A stretch of 31,072 nt of DNA from Collinsella aerofaciens (lineage in GTDB: Bacteria > Actinomycetota > Coriobacteriia > Coriobacteriales > Coriobacteriaceae). Of this stretch, positions 8,901 through 16,737 are shown piece after piece. The position numbers and the translations under genes are program-made. Location of the stretch: positions 1-31,072 of the forward strand of contig JAPJOH010000026.1 in the NCBI GenBank assembly GCA_030826265.1, in the 5' to 3' direction. A model generated the notes under the pieces. That model saw only the letters and a program-made list of their open reading frames with translations. It was not told the origin of the DNA and made no database searches. Position 1 is the first letter of the stretch, and each line of letters begins with the position of its first letter.

Positions 8901-8926
8901 GCCGCCCTCCCAGGGCGGCATTTTTA
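8901..8926 (+). terminator. Rho-independent terminator after the EamA gene
   Basis: GCCGCCCT (8901-8908) pairs perfectly with AGGGCGGC (8912-8919) around a CCC loop and is followed by ATTTTT. It begins 13 bp after the EamA stop codon. Confidence 0.88.
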
Positions 8927-9003
8927 TGTCATGCCCTTACAGTTGTACCTTGCACTTTACGCTATCAAAGCGCGTGCTGCAAAAACGTTACTGGAGGGCT
9001 TCT

Positions 9004-10296
9004 ATGGCATCAGCTCTGTCCGATTTTCAACCGCAACCAGCGCCCCAGGCCACCGCGGCGGCGCAGGCCGCTATCGGTGACGGTCTTGTCGCAGAAGCTC
9101 AGGCTTTTGCAGACGAGCTCGCTGCATGGCGACACGATCTACACCAGATGCCCGAGCTGGGTAACAATCTTCCGCAGACGTCTGCCTATATCCAGGCACG
9201 TCTGGACGAGATGGACATCCCCCATACCACGCTAGTCGACGGTTCCTGCGTCGTTGGCCTGATCGGTGCCGGTGCGGCCGCTCAGGGCAATGGCACGTGC
9301 AAGGACGAGCAGGCCGGAACGGTCGTCATGCTCCGAGGCGATATGGATGCCCTTCCCGTTGTCGAGGAATCCGGCGAGCCCTTTGCATCCACCAATGGCT
9401 GCATGCATGCTTGCGGTCACGATATGCACGCGACGGCCCTGCTTGGTGCGGCGCGCCTGCTCAAGGCCCGCGAGGCCGAGCTTGTGGAGGCCAACGCTAC
9501 CGTCAAGTTGCTGTTCCAGCCGGGCGAGGAGACCTTTGAGGGAGCACGCGCTGCCATCGCCGACGGCTTGCTCGAGAACCCGCGCCCTCAGGCGGCCTTT
9601 GCCATGCATGTCAACAGCCAGTCGCCGCTTGGCCTGGTGCTCTACGGCAGCCCGGCGCTCTCGGGTGTGTACGGTTTCCGCATCACGCTCCAGGGCAAGG
9701 GCGGCCACGGTTCCAGCCCCGAGATCTGCATCGACCCCATCACGGCCGGCGTCCACGTGCACCTGGCGCTCCAGGAGCTTATCTCCCGCGAGGTGCCGGC
9801 GGCCAAGGAAGTCGCACTTACCGTTGGTAAGTTCGCCGGCGGCTTGGCGGCCAACGTCATCCCCGACACCTGCGTGCTCGAGGGAACGCTGCGCGGCTTT
9901 GATGTTGAGCTCATGGCTCACCTAAAGACCCGCATCGCGGAGGTCGTTAACGGCGTTGCTACGACCTATCGTACGCCGGCGACCATCGAGACGCTTTCGG
10001 ATGTTCCGCCGCTTGTACTCGACAGCGACATGACTCAGGCGTCGCTTGGCTACGTGGGCGCAGTGCTGCCCAAGACGGCTTTCTTGCCGCTTTTCCATGC
10101 CATGGCGAGTGAGGACTTCGCGCTTATCTCGAGCAAGATCCCAAGTGCGTACTTTACCGTGGGCGCGGCCGTAACCGACACGGACGAACACTTTGCCCAG
10201 CACCATCCCAAGGCACGTTTTAACGATGCCGAGCTGCCGCTCGGTGCCGCGGCCTATACCGCCGTCGCTTTGGGCTATATCGCCGACCACCGGTAG
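9004..10296 (+). CDS. M20-family metal-dependent amidohydrolase
   Basis: A 430-residue cytosolic hydrolase of peptidase family M20D, the group of hippurate hydrolases, N-acyl-amino-acid amidohydrolases and peptide deacylases. Visible motifs are the N-terminal WRHDLHQMPELG, RGDMDALPV with the bridging-region Asp, HACGHDMHATALLG with Cys137, His135 and His139 as expected metal ligands, FQPGEE with Glu175/Glu176 (catalytic base region), and the dimerisation-domain motif GGHGSSPE. ASEDFALIS near the C-terminus carries the last ligand region. I place the start at ATG 9004, preceded by GGAGGG with 5 nt spacing; a longer frame exists upstream but has no ribosome site and runs back over the terminator of the previous gene. 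The MFS gene downstream may import its substrate or export its product; the exact substrate is unknown. Confidence 0.92.
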   Translation: MASALSDFQPQPAPQATAAAQAAIGDGLVAEAQAFADELAAWRHDLHQMPELGNNLPQTSAYIQARLDEMDIPHTTLVDGSCVVGLIGAGAAAQGNGTCKDEQAGTVVMLRGDMDALPVVEESGEPFASTNGCMHACGHDMHATALLGAARLLKAREAELVEANATVKLLFQPGEETFEGARAAIADGLLENPRPQAAFAMHVNSQSPLGLVLYGSPALSGVYGFRITLQGKGGHGSSPEICIDPITAGVHVHLALQELISREVPAAKEVALTVGKFAGGLAANVIPDTCVLEGTLRGFDVELMAHLKTRIAEVVNGVATTYRTPATIETLSDVPPLVLDSDMTQASLGYVGAVLPKTAFLPLFHAMASEDFALISSKIPSAYFTVGAAVTDTDEHFAQHHPKARFNDAELPLGAAAYTAVALGYIADHR

Positions 10297-10379
10297 CACC
10301 CAACCTTGCCTTTCAAGCCTGCGGGCATGGCCGTAAGGCCTATGCCCTTGTCTTTCAAGGCAATCTTGGGCACTACCGG
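10290..10379. repeat. Nested palindrome spanning the M20 stop codon
   Basis: Outer arms 10290-10312 and 10357-10379 are complementary at 19 of 23 positions. Inside them GGGCATGGCC (10323-10332) pairs with 10337-10347 around a GTAA loop, with one bulged base. The left outer arm contains the TAG stop codon of the M20 gene. There is no T-run after the structure, so it is more likely an mRNA-processing or stabilising element, or a mobile palindrome, than a classical terminator. Confidence 0.7.
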
Positions 10380-10418
10380 CGCCCGGCGCAGGCTATTCGT
10401 TTGTCTAAAAGGAGCAGT

Positions 10419-11723
10419 ATGCCCCAGCAGCGTAAGTTCTTCCCCGGCTGGCTCGTGGTGGCCTCCGGCTTCGTGATCATGGCCACGTGTTACACGATTT
10501 TCGTCAACTGCATGAGCCTGTTCCAGCCGCTGATCGTCAGCAACCTGGGTATTTCCCTTGCGCAGTACAACGTCTCCAATGCCATCTCCACCGTGGTGAG
10601 TGTCGTGGGTTCGCTCGTTATCGGTCATGTTGCCGATAAGGTGAGTGGCCGCGTATTGGGCTCGCTTACCGTTATCGCCACCTCGGCGGTGCTTGCCGGC
10701 ATGAGCTTTGTCGGTGAGCTGTGGCAGGTCTACGTGCTCTTTGCCGTTTCGGGCTGCTTCGCTGTGGCCTCGACCCGTCTGCTCATTAGCCTTGTGACCG
10801 CCAACTGGTTTACCGCTAAACGCGGCCTTGCCATTTCCATCGCACTTTCGGGCTCGGGCTTTGGCGGAGCCATTCTCTCGCCGATCGTGAGCTCTCTTAT
10901 CGTGAGTGTGGGCTGGCGCTCTGCGTTCCTGGTACTCGCTGCCGTCTGCATGGTGGCGGCACTGCCCATCACGGCTTACTCCTTCCGCACCAAGCCTTCC
11001 GAGATCGGCCTTAAGCCGCTCGGCGAGAACCCGGGCGATCCGTCCGTCTCGACGGCTGGCGATAAGGACGAGCACACGGCGCCCGAGGTTAGCGTCGGCT
11101 GGTCTCGTATCAAGAAGAGCCCGGCGTTTTGGCTGCTCGTCGTCGCCTTCCTCTTTATGGGTCTCGTTAACGGCGCCATCTTGCCCAACCAGGTCACCAA
11201 CATGACGAGTGTTACCGTCAACGGCGCCAAGATCGTCACGGGCGGCCACGATCCCATGTGGGCAGGTACCGTGCTTTCGGCCTACATGGTCACCGTCGTT
11301 ATCGCCAAGATTTCGCTCGGTGCGATCTATGACCGCTTTGGTCTGCGCTTTGGCAATATCCTTGGCTCCATTGCGTGCATTATCGCCTGCGTCGCCCTGT
11401 GCTTCCCCGCGACCGATCTTGGTCCCATCGTGGCTGCCGTGAGCTTTGGTATCGGAACGTGCATGGGCACCATCACGCCTACCATCGCCGCGTCCGAGCA
11501 GTTTGGCATGGCCGACCTCGGTAAGGTCACGGGCACCATTACCTCGCTCGAGATGGTCGGCGGCACCGTGGGCGCCATTGTCTCGGGCGTGCTGTTCGAT
11601 GCCACGGGCTCCTTTGCGAGCACCTGGATCGTGTGCCTGGCGTGCTCCGTGGTCATGCTCGTGTTCCTGCTGGCATCCGAGCCCATCGCCGCCAAGCTGC
11701 GCGCGAGCGTGGCGGGGGAGTAG
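10419..11723 (+). CDS. MFS transporter, oxalate/formate-antiporter-like
   Basis: A 434-residue major facilitator protein with 12 predicted membrane helices in two halves joined by a hydrophilic loop (about residues 200-230). The N-terminus KFFPGWLVVASGFVIM, the FQPLIVSNLGIS stretch after helix 1, and the loop ADKVSGR between helices 2 and 3 fit the OFA (oxalate/formate antiporter) group of monocarboxylate carriers. Substrates in this group range from oxalate and formate to other small organic acids and cannot be told from sequence alone. I use ATG 10419, which follows AAAAGGAG at 10407-10413; an in-frame TTG at 10401 would place that ribosome site inside the gene. It is on the same strand as the M20 hydrolase, 122 bp downstream across a nested palindrome, and is probably linked to it functionally. 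Confidence 0.88.
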   Translation: MPQQRKFFPGWLVVASGFVIMATCYTIFVNCMSLFQPLIVSNLGISLAQYNVSNAISTVVSVVGSLVIGHVADKVSGRVLGSLTVIATSAVLAGMSFVGELWQVYVLFAVSGCFAVASTRLLISLVTANWFTAKRGLAISIALSGSGFGGAILSPIVSSLIVSVGWRSAFLVLAAVCMVAALPITAYSFRTKPSEIGLKPLGENPGDPSVSTAGDKDEHTAPEVSVGWSRIKKSPAFWLLVVAFLFMGLVNGAILPNQVTNMTSVTVNGAKIVTGGHDPMWAGTVLSAYMVTVVIAKISLGAIYDRFGLRFGNILGSIACIIACVALCFPATDLGPIVAAVSFGIGTCMGTITPTIAASEQFGMADLGKVTGTITSLEMVGGTVGAIVSGVLFDATGSFASTWIVCLACSVVMLVFLLASEPIAAKLRASVAGE

Positions 11724-11759
11724 GTAGGCCAAAGCGCATCGCCGCTTGTCCGCTTCGTC

Positions 11760-11821
11760 CGCGGCGGCGCGTCTGGCCGAACGAGCCCCCATACCCTCGT
11801 TCGGTCAGGCGCGCCGCCGCG
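11760..11821. repeat. Long stem-loop between the MFS gene and hisS
   Basis: Arms 11760-11785 and 11796-11821 are complementary at 24 of 26 positions (the two exceptions can form G-T pairs) around a 10-nt C-rich loop. It lies between the MFS stop codon and the -10 box of hisS. It is probably the transcript end of the MFS gene, although it has no T-run. Confidence 0.75.
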
Positions 11822-11837
11822 TTGCTGCTTTGTGCCG

Positions 11838-11843
11838 TATAAT
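11838..11843 (+). promoter_or_regulatory. -10 box of the hisS promoter
   Basis: A perfect TATAAT lies 42 bp before the hisS start codon and directly after the long stem-loop. The -35 position falls inside the GC-rich right arm of that stem-loop and shows no consensus match. No T-box motif for tRNA-His sensing is visible in the short leader. Confidence 0.6.
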
Positions 11844-11885
11844 GTCCACTACCTATGACGCGATACAAAAGAAAGGTGTTTGCCC

Positions 11886-13199
11886 ATGCAGGCACAGAAG
11901 GCGGAGGGAACCCGCGACCTTATCGGCGCCGAGATGCGCGCCTGGCAAAAGATGCAGCAGATTGCGGCCGGCGTGTTCGAGCCGTTTGGTTTTAAACCCA
12001 TCGAGACGCCCGCGATCGAGCAGGTTGACGTGTTTGTCCACGGTATCGGCCAGTCGACCGACGTCGTGCGCAAGGAAATGTTCCGCGTGTTCAGCGGTGC
12101 CAACCTGGAGCGCGTCTTTACCGAGGGCACCGACGCCAAACTCAAGCCCAAGCAGCGCCTGGCACTTCGCCCCGAGGGCACGGCCGGCGTGGTGCGCGCC
12201 GTCGTCGAGAACAATCTGGTGCCCCAGGGCTCCACGCCGTTTAAGGCTTACTACGCCGAGGCCATGTTCCGCGGCGAGCGTCCCCAGAAGGGCCGCCTGC
12301 GCCAGTTCCACCAGGTGGGCATCGAGTGGCTCGGCGCTCCCGATCCGGCGGCAGACGCCGAGTGCATCATCATGCTCATGGAGTTCTACAAGCGCCTGGG
12401 CTTCGATCTTTCCAAGCTTCGTCTGCTCATCAACTCGATGGGTGACGCCCAGTGCCGTCCGGCTTATCGCGAGCAGGTTAAGCAGTTCATCCTCGATCAC
12501 GCCGACGAGATGTGCGATGAGTGCCGCGAGCGTGCCGAGCTCAACCCGCTGCGTGCCTTCGACTGCAAGAACGACCACTGCCGCGAGATCATGGCCGAGG
12601 CTCCGCTGATGGGTGACAACCTGTGCGATGAGTGCCGCGAGCACTACGAGCAGGTCAAGCGCTATCTGGATGCCGCCGGTATCGAGTATGTCGAGGATCC
12701 CACCTTGGTGCGCGGCCTGGACTACTACACCCGTACTGTCTTTGAGGTCGAGGCCCCTGGCGCCGGCGTCGGCTCCATCGGCGGCGGCGGCCGCTACGAT
12801 GGCCTGGTCGAGCTCGAGGGTGGCAAGCCCACGGCGGGCGTCGGCTTTGCTGTCGGTTTTGAGCGCGCCCTGCTGGCCCTGCAGGCCTTTGGCAGCGATT
12901 TGGGTGCCGATGAGGCCCCGTGCGTCTATGTCGCCAACGCCGGCAAGGAGCTGCGTCAGAACGTCTTTGCCATTACGCAGGAGCTTCGCGCCGCAGGTAT
13001 CGTGACCGAGGCCGACTATCAGGGTCGTTCGCTCAAGGCCCAGTTTAAGCAAGCCGATAAGGTAGGCGCCAAGCTCATCTTGGTCCTGGGTGGCGACGAG
13101 CTTGCCGCCGGCAAGGTCAAAGTGCGCGACATGCAGAGCCATGACGAGGTGCTCGCCGATCTGGACAACGTCGTCGAGGCGGTTCGCGAGCGCCTGTAG
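11886..13199 (+). CDS. hisS: Histidyl-tRNA synthetase
   Basis: A 437-residue class II aminoacyl-tRNA synthetase that charges tRNA-His. Visible motifs in order are GTRDLIG near the N-terminus, the motif 2 region with ALRPEGTAGVVR (about residues 93-104) and QFHQVGIEWLG, the histidine-specific motif LVRGLDYYTRTVFE (about 273-287), GGGGRYDGL (about 299-307) and motif 3 GVGFAVGFERALL. The C-terminal 100 residues form the anticodon-binding domain with GRSLKAQFKQADKVGA. The middle contains a four-Cys cluster of CDEC repeats (about residues 200-250), suggesting a bound metal or a structural insert. I choose ATG 11886, with GAAAGG ending 9 nt upstream; an in-frame TTG at 11880 is too close to that site. 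It appears to be transcribed alone, unlike genomes where hisS is paired with aspS, which here lies about 9 kb away. Confidence 0.96.
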   Translation: MQAQKAEGTRDLIGAEMRAWQKMQQIAAGVFEPFGFKPIETPAIEQVDVFVHGIGQSTDVVRKEMFRVFSGANLERVFTEGTDAKLKPKQRLALRPEGTAGVVRAVVENNLVPQGSTPFKAYYAEAMFRGERPQKGRLRQFHQVGIEWLGAPDPAADAECIIMLMEFYKRLGFDLSKLRLLINSMGDAQCRPAYREQVKQFILDHADEMCDECRERAELNPLRAFDCKNDHCREIMAEAPLMGDNLCDECREHYEQVKRYLDAAGIEYVEDPTLVRGLDYYTRTVFEVEAPGAGVGSIGGGGRYDGLVELEGGKPTAGVGFAVGFERALLALQAFGSDLGADEAPCVYVANAGKELRQNVFAITQELRAAGIVTEADYQGRSLKAQFKQADKVGAKLILVLGGDELAAGKVKVRDMQSHDEVLADLDNVVEAVRERL

Positions 13200-13257
13200 C
13201 GCATCTTTTTGAGCTTCGGGCCTGCTAACGTGCCCTGCTCATGGAGAGCGATTGTTA

Positions 13258-13294
13258 CGGGGGTGTTTCGCTTTTATGCGGAATGCCCCCGTTT
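13258..13294 (+). terminator. Terminator-like hairpin after hisS
   Basis: A 14-bp stem (13258-13271 with 13278-13291; 11 Watson-Crick pairs and 3 wobbles) with a TTTTAT loop is followed by only TTT. It lies about 60 bp after the hisS stop and is the best candidate for its terminator. Confidence 0.6.
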
Positions 13295-13352
13295 ACGTAT
13301 GCCGCCCACCGAGAAATACGACCATTTAGGGCAAAAACCTTTGCAATGCAGA

Positions 13353-13412
13353 AAATACTTTTGTGTGGTAAAGCGCAATCAGTGTCGAAAGTATTTCTCA
13401 AGCGCCTATAAT
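13353..13412 (+). promoter_or_regulatory. ppc promoter with an inverted repeat over the -35 region
   Basis: A perfect TATAAT at 13407-13412 lies 45 bp before the ppc start. The -35 region has no good match. AAATACTTT (13353-13361) and AAAGTATTT (13388-13396) are perfect inverted copies with centres 35 bp apart, and the second covers the expected -35 site. This looks like a binding site pair for a transcription factor, but which one is unknown. Confidence 0.5.
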
Positions 13413-13456
13413 GAATACCGCATGTTACGTGCATAGAAGGAGGAATGGGAGGAAAC

Positions 13457-16270
13457 GTGGCTGAGAACCTAAGCAACCAGTCTGTACCCGAAGCCGCGGC
13501 GCGCGTCGCTGCCGTGGTCAACCGCCTCGTTAACCGAATCGGCTCGAATGCCGAGTCCAGGGAGCGTCTCGCCGAGATCGAGATCCCCGAGGAGCTGCGC
13601 GACAATCTGGCGCTGTTCTTGCGCCTGGAGCGCCGTGTGCTTAGCGAGTATGATCCCGAGATCGCGGACCTGTTCGACAAGATTTTGACAGCCGAGATTG
13701 TGGTCAATGCCGGCAACCCCGGTACCTGCGCTGCCGACGAAGCCGTCGACGAGCAGGGCGTGCCCACCGCCGACGAGCCCACTGCCGTGGCATTTCGTGA
13801 GGTCGTCGATTTGATCGACAGCCTGCCGCTCGATAAGCAGCAGGTCATCGTTCGCGCCTTTACGAGCTTTTTCCATCTGGCAAACCTGTCGGAGGAGAAC
13901 TACCGTGTGGCGCAGCTGCGCGAGCGCGAGGCCGGTGCGTCGACCGATACCGAGGTCGATCCTGCCAACGAGCTTACCGTTGCCTATCACCAGCTGGTGA
14001 ATGAGCTGGGTGTCGAGGGTGCCAACGAGCTGCTCGACAAGCTCGAGTTCCACCCTGTCTTTACCGCACATCCCACCGAGGCCCGTCGTAAGGCCGTCGA
14101 GGGCAAGATCCGCCGTATCTCCAACCTGCTGGAGGAGCGTCCGCGTCTGGGCGGCTCCGACCTGGTGGAGAACGAGCGCCATATGCTGCAGGAGATCGAC
14201 GCCCTGGTGCGTACGAGTCCCATCGCGCTCAAGAAGCCCACGCCGGTCGAGGAAGCCGATACCATCATCGACATCTTCGATAACACGCTGTTCGACGTCA
14301 TCCCCGTTATCTATCGTCGTTTTGACGATTGGGTGCTGGGCGACAAGGCCGGTACTGTGCCGCCGCTGTGCCCGGCGTTCTTCCATCCCGGCAGCTGGAT
14401 CGGTTCCGACCGCGACGGTAACCCCAACGTCACCGCCAAGGTGAGCCGTGAGGTCGCCGCCAAGTACTTTACGCACATGGTGCTCAAGCTCGAGGACAAG
14501 TGCCGCCACATCGGCCGCAACCTCACGCTCGAGGCTACCTACAGCAAGCCGTCGGCCGAGCTCATTAACCTGTGGAACCATCAGGTCGAGATGAGCCCTC
14601 GTTACACGGCCCGCGCCGAGCTGATCTCCGAGCACGAGCCGCATCGCGCCGTCATGCTCGTCATGGCCGACCGCCTGAACGCCACCGTCCGTCGTATCAC
14701 CGACACCATGTACCACAGCGCCGACGAGTTCCTGGATGACCTGCGCGTCGTCCAGCGTTCGCTGGCCGCCTGCGGTGCCGTCCGTGCTGCCTACGGCCCG
14801 GTCCAAACCATCATCTGGCAGGTCGAGTCCTTCGGCTTCCATATGGTCGAGATGGAGTTCCGTCAGCACTCCGTGGTGCATGCCCGCGCCCTTAAGGATA
14901 TCCACGAGAACGGTATCCATGGCGACCTGCAGCCCATGACGCGCGAGGTCATCGATACCTTCCGCGCTATCGGCTCCATCCAAAAGCGCTACGGCAAGAA
15001 GATGGCGCACCGCTACATCATCTCGTTTACCAAGAGCGCTCAGCATGTGGCCGACGTCTTTGAGCTGGCGCACCTGTCCTTTGCACACGAGGAGGATGTC
15101 CCCGAGCTCGACGTGATCCCGTTGTTCGAGCAGCTCGAGGACCTCGAGGGCTGCGTCGACGTGCTCGATCAGATGCTTACGCTGCCCGTGGTGCAAAAGC
15201 GCCTTGCCCAGACCAACCGCCGCATGGAGGTCATGCTGGGCTATTCCGACTCTTCCAAGGATGCCGGTCCTACCACGGCCATGCTCGCGCTGCACTCCGC
15301 GCAGGAGCGCATCGCCAAGTGGGCAGAGAAGAACGATATCGACCTGGTGCTCATGCACGGTCGCGGCGGTGCCGTGGGCCGTGGCGGTGGTCCGGCCAAC
15401 AAGGCCGTGCTGGCGCAGCCCAAGGGTTCGGTCAACTGCTTCTTTAAGCTTACCGAGCAGGGCGAGGTCATCTTTGCCCGTTACGGTAACCGCACGCTGG
15501 CTCAGCGCCATGTTGAGTCCGTTGCTGCCGCAACGCTTTTGCAGTCGGCCCCGAGTGTCGAGAAGACCAACACCGAGACCACGCAGAAGTTCTGGGATAT
15601 GGCCGAGAAGCTCAACACCGCAAGCCACGAGCGCTATCTGGACTTGCTGAACACCGAGGACTTTACGCCATGGTTCTCGACCGTGACGCCGCTGACCGAG
15701 GTCGGTCTGCTGCCGATCGGCTCGCGTCCCGCCAAGCGCGGCTTGGGTGCCAAGTCGCTCGACGACCTGCGTACCATCCCGTGGATCTTCAGCTGGAGCC
15801 AGGCGCGCATTAACCTGGCCGCTTGGTACGGTCTGGGCACCGCCTGCGAGCAGCTTGGCGATCTTGACCAGCTCAAGGCTGCCTACCAGGAGTGGCCGTT
15901 CTTCCGCACGTTCATCGACAACATCGAGATGTCGATCGCTAAGACCGATCAGCGCATCGCCAAGATGTATCTGCACCTGGGCGACCGCGATGATTTGTCC
16001 GAGAAGGTCTTCACCGAGATGCAGCTCACGCGTAAGTGGGTCCTTGCCATCGTCGGCGATGAGTGGCCGCTGCAGCGCCGCCGCGTGCTCGGTTGCGCCG
16101 TCCGCGTGCGCAACCCCTACGTCGACGCCCTGTCCATCGCCCAGGTCCGCGCCCTTCGCGAGGTGCGTATGAACCAGGACGAGATGGCCGAGGAGAAGAA
16201 GGCCGAGTACATGAGCCTGATCCTTTCGACTGTGACCGGCGTCTCGGCAGGATTGCAGAACACGGGGTAA
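13457..16270 (+). CDS. ppc: Phosphoenolpyruvate carboxylase
   Basis: A 937-residue cytosolic enzyme that carboxylates phosphoenolpyruvate with bicarbonate to oxaloacetate, refilling the C4 pool and feeding succinate or aspartate formation. The catalytic His is in FTAHPTEARRK (His205). GSDRDGNPNVTAKV, GYSDSSKDAG (595-604) and the glycine-rich loop HGRGGAVGRGGGP (634-646) follow, and the protein ends with the family's invariant QNTG. Length is close to the usual 880-970. The start is a judgement: ATG 13445 is in frame, but the ribosome site AAGGAGG ends only 1-2 nt before it, while GTG 13457 follows GGGAGG by 4 nt, so I prefer GTG. It is a single-gene unit with a perfect-TATAAT promoter and a large palindromic element 22 bp after its stop codon. 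Confidence 0.96.
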   Translation: MAENLSNQSVPEAAARVAAVVNRLVNRIGSNAESRERLAEIEIPEELRDNLALFLRLERRVLSEYDPEIADLFDKILTAEIVVNAGNPGTCAADEAVDEQGVPTADEPTAVAFREVVDLIDSLPLDKQQVIVRAFTSFFHLANLSEENYRVAQLREREAGASTDTEVDPANELTVAYHQLVNELGVEGANELLDKLEFHPVFTAHPTEARRKAVEGKIRRISNLLEERPRLGGSDLVENERHMLQEIDALVRTSPIALKKPTPVEEADTIIDIFDNTLFDVIPVIYRRFDDWVLGDKAGTVPPLCPAFFHPGSWIGSDRDGNPNVTAKVSREVAAKYFTHMVLKLEDKCRHIGRNLTLEATYSKPSAELINLWNHQVEMSPRYTARAELISEHEPHRAVMLVMADRLNATVRRITDTMYHSADEFLDDLRVVQRSLAACGAVRAAYGPVQTIIWQVESFGFHMVEMEFRQHSVVHARALKDIHENGIHGDLQPMTREVIDTFRAIGSIQKRYGKKMAHRYIISFTKSAQHVADVFELAHLSFAHEEDVPELDVIPLFEQLEDLEGCVDVLDQMLTLPVVQKRLAQTNRRMEVMLGYSDSSKDAGPTTAMLALHSAQERIAKWAEKNDIDLVLMHGRGGAVGRGGGPANKAVLAQPKGSVNCFFKLTEQGEVIFARYGNRTLAQRHVESVAAATLLQSAPSVEKTNTETTQKFWDMAEKLNTASHERYLDLLNTEDFTPWFSTVTPLTEVGLLPIGSRPAKRGLGAKSLDDLRTIPWIFSWSQARINLAAWYGLGTACEQLGDLDQLKAAYQEWPFFRTFIDNIEMSIAKTDQRIAKMYLHLGDRDDLSEKVFTEMQLTRKWVLAIVGDEWPLQRRRVLGCAVRVRNPYVDALSIAQVRALREVRMNQDEMAEEKKAEYMSLILSTVTGVSAGLQNTG

Positions 16271-16291
16271 TCGATAGCCCTGTAGTCGTCC

Positions 16292-16418
16292 GGGTCCGCC
16301 ATTAGTTTACTTTTAGGCACGTCCTCGGACATGCAAGAAGCCCTCGCTGCGCACTTCGTGCGGCGAGGGCTTCTTGCGTCCTGCGGAGTGTGCCTAAAAG
16401 TAAACTAATGGCGGACCC
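16292..16418. repeat. Large nested palindrome, copy 1 (after ppc)
   Basis: Perfect 29-bp outer arms (16292-16320 and 16390-16418) enclose a 69-nt core. The core contains a perfect 15-bp stem (16333-16347 with 16363-16377) capped by CGCAC-TTC-GTGCG. The segments GTCCTCGGACATGC before and GCGTCCTGCGGA after this stem are shared with copy 2 at 18823-18938, but the outer arms are not. It probably also works as the ppc terminator in both directions. It may be a member of a dispersed palindromic repeat family. Confidence 0.9.
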
Positions 16419-16737
16419 TGCGATGTCCGGTCTTCGGCGGATTACGGGCTGAAAGGAAGAATGGCGCGCTTCGCGCGTTTTGGATGGGGTCTGTCCTGGC
16501 GGCGCGTTTGGCGCTTCGCGCCGCGCGTCTTATCGATCGGGATTGAGATGCATTTGGTGCTTCTCGCCTTACGACTGTAGCGGCTGCGGTTCCGTTTGGG
16601 GTCGCGGCCGTTTTGTTGTGGGTCAAATATGAACGTTGTGTTAATGAGTCGGTGGACGGTGGTGTTTCTCGGTGAGCGGCGTATCCTTCCAACGGTTTAT
16701 CTAGTGTGTCAGTTGAAAAGGAAGAGGGCGCTCGTCA
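16419..16737 (+). other. Leader region of larA, no gene seen
   Basis: This 319-bp stretch holds no convincing gene. It contains small GC hairpins with TTC loops around 16461-16475 and 16510-16522, and a terminator-like hairpin at 16581-16588 with 16603-16610 followed by TTTT. Past that, the sequence becomes A/T-richer (16615-16660) and probably holds the larA promoter, although I cannot name its boxes with confidence. The inverted repeat found before larB has no clear counterpart here. Confidence 0.5.
16581..16614 (+). terminator. Terminator-like hairpin upstream of larA
   Basis: CGGCTGCG pairs with CGCGGCCG (one wobble) across a 14-nt loop and is followed by TTTTGTTG. It lies about 125 bp before larA. 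It could be a second terminator after ppc, or an attenuator in the larA leader if transcription starts upstream of it. Confidence 0.45.

Noticed and set aside
13209..13436. Small frame of about 75 codons between hisS and ppc, with a repeated QCRKYF
   Set aside because: The repeat comes from the inverted AAATACTTT motif in the ppc promoter; the frame covers a terminator and promoter and has no ribosome site.
13469..15976. Open frame of about 835 codons on the minus strand opposite ppc
   Set aside because: Same cause: it mirrors the codon bias of ppc and shows no protein-like motifs. Similar antisense frames lie opposite htpG, hisS and both YhgE genes.
16419..16737. Possible riboswitch upstream of larA
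   Set aside because: Several hairpins and a terminator-like stem are present, but no conserved motif of a known riboswitch class, including nickel/cobalt types, could be recognised.
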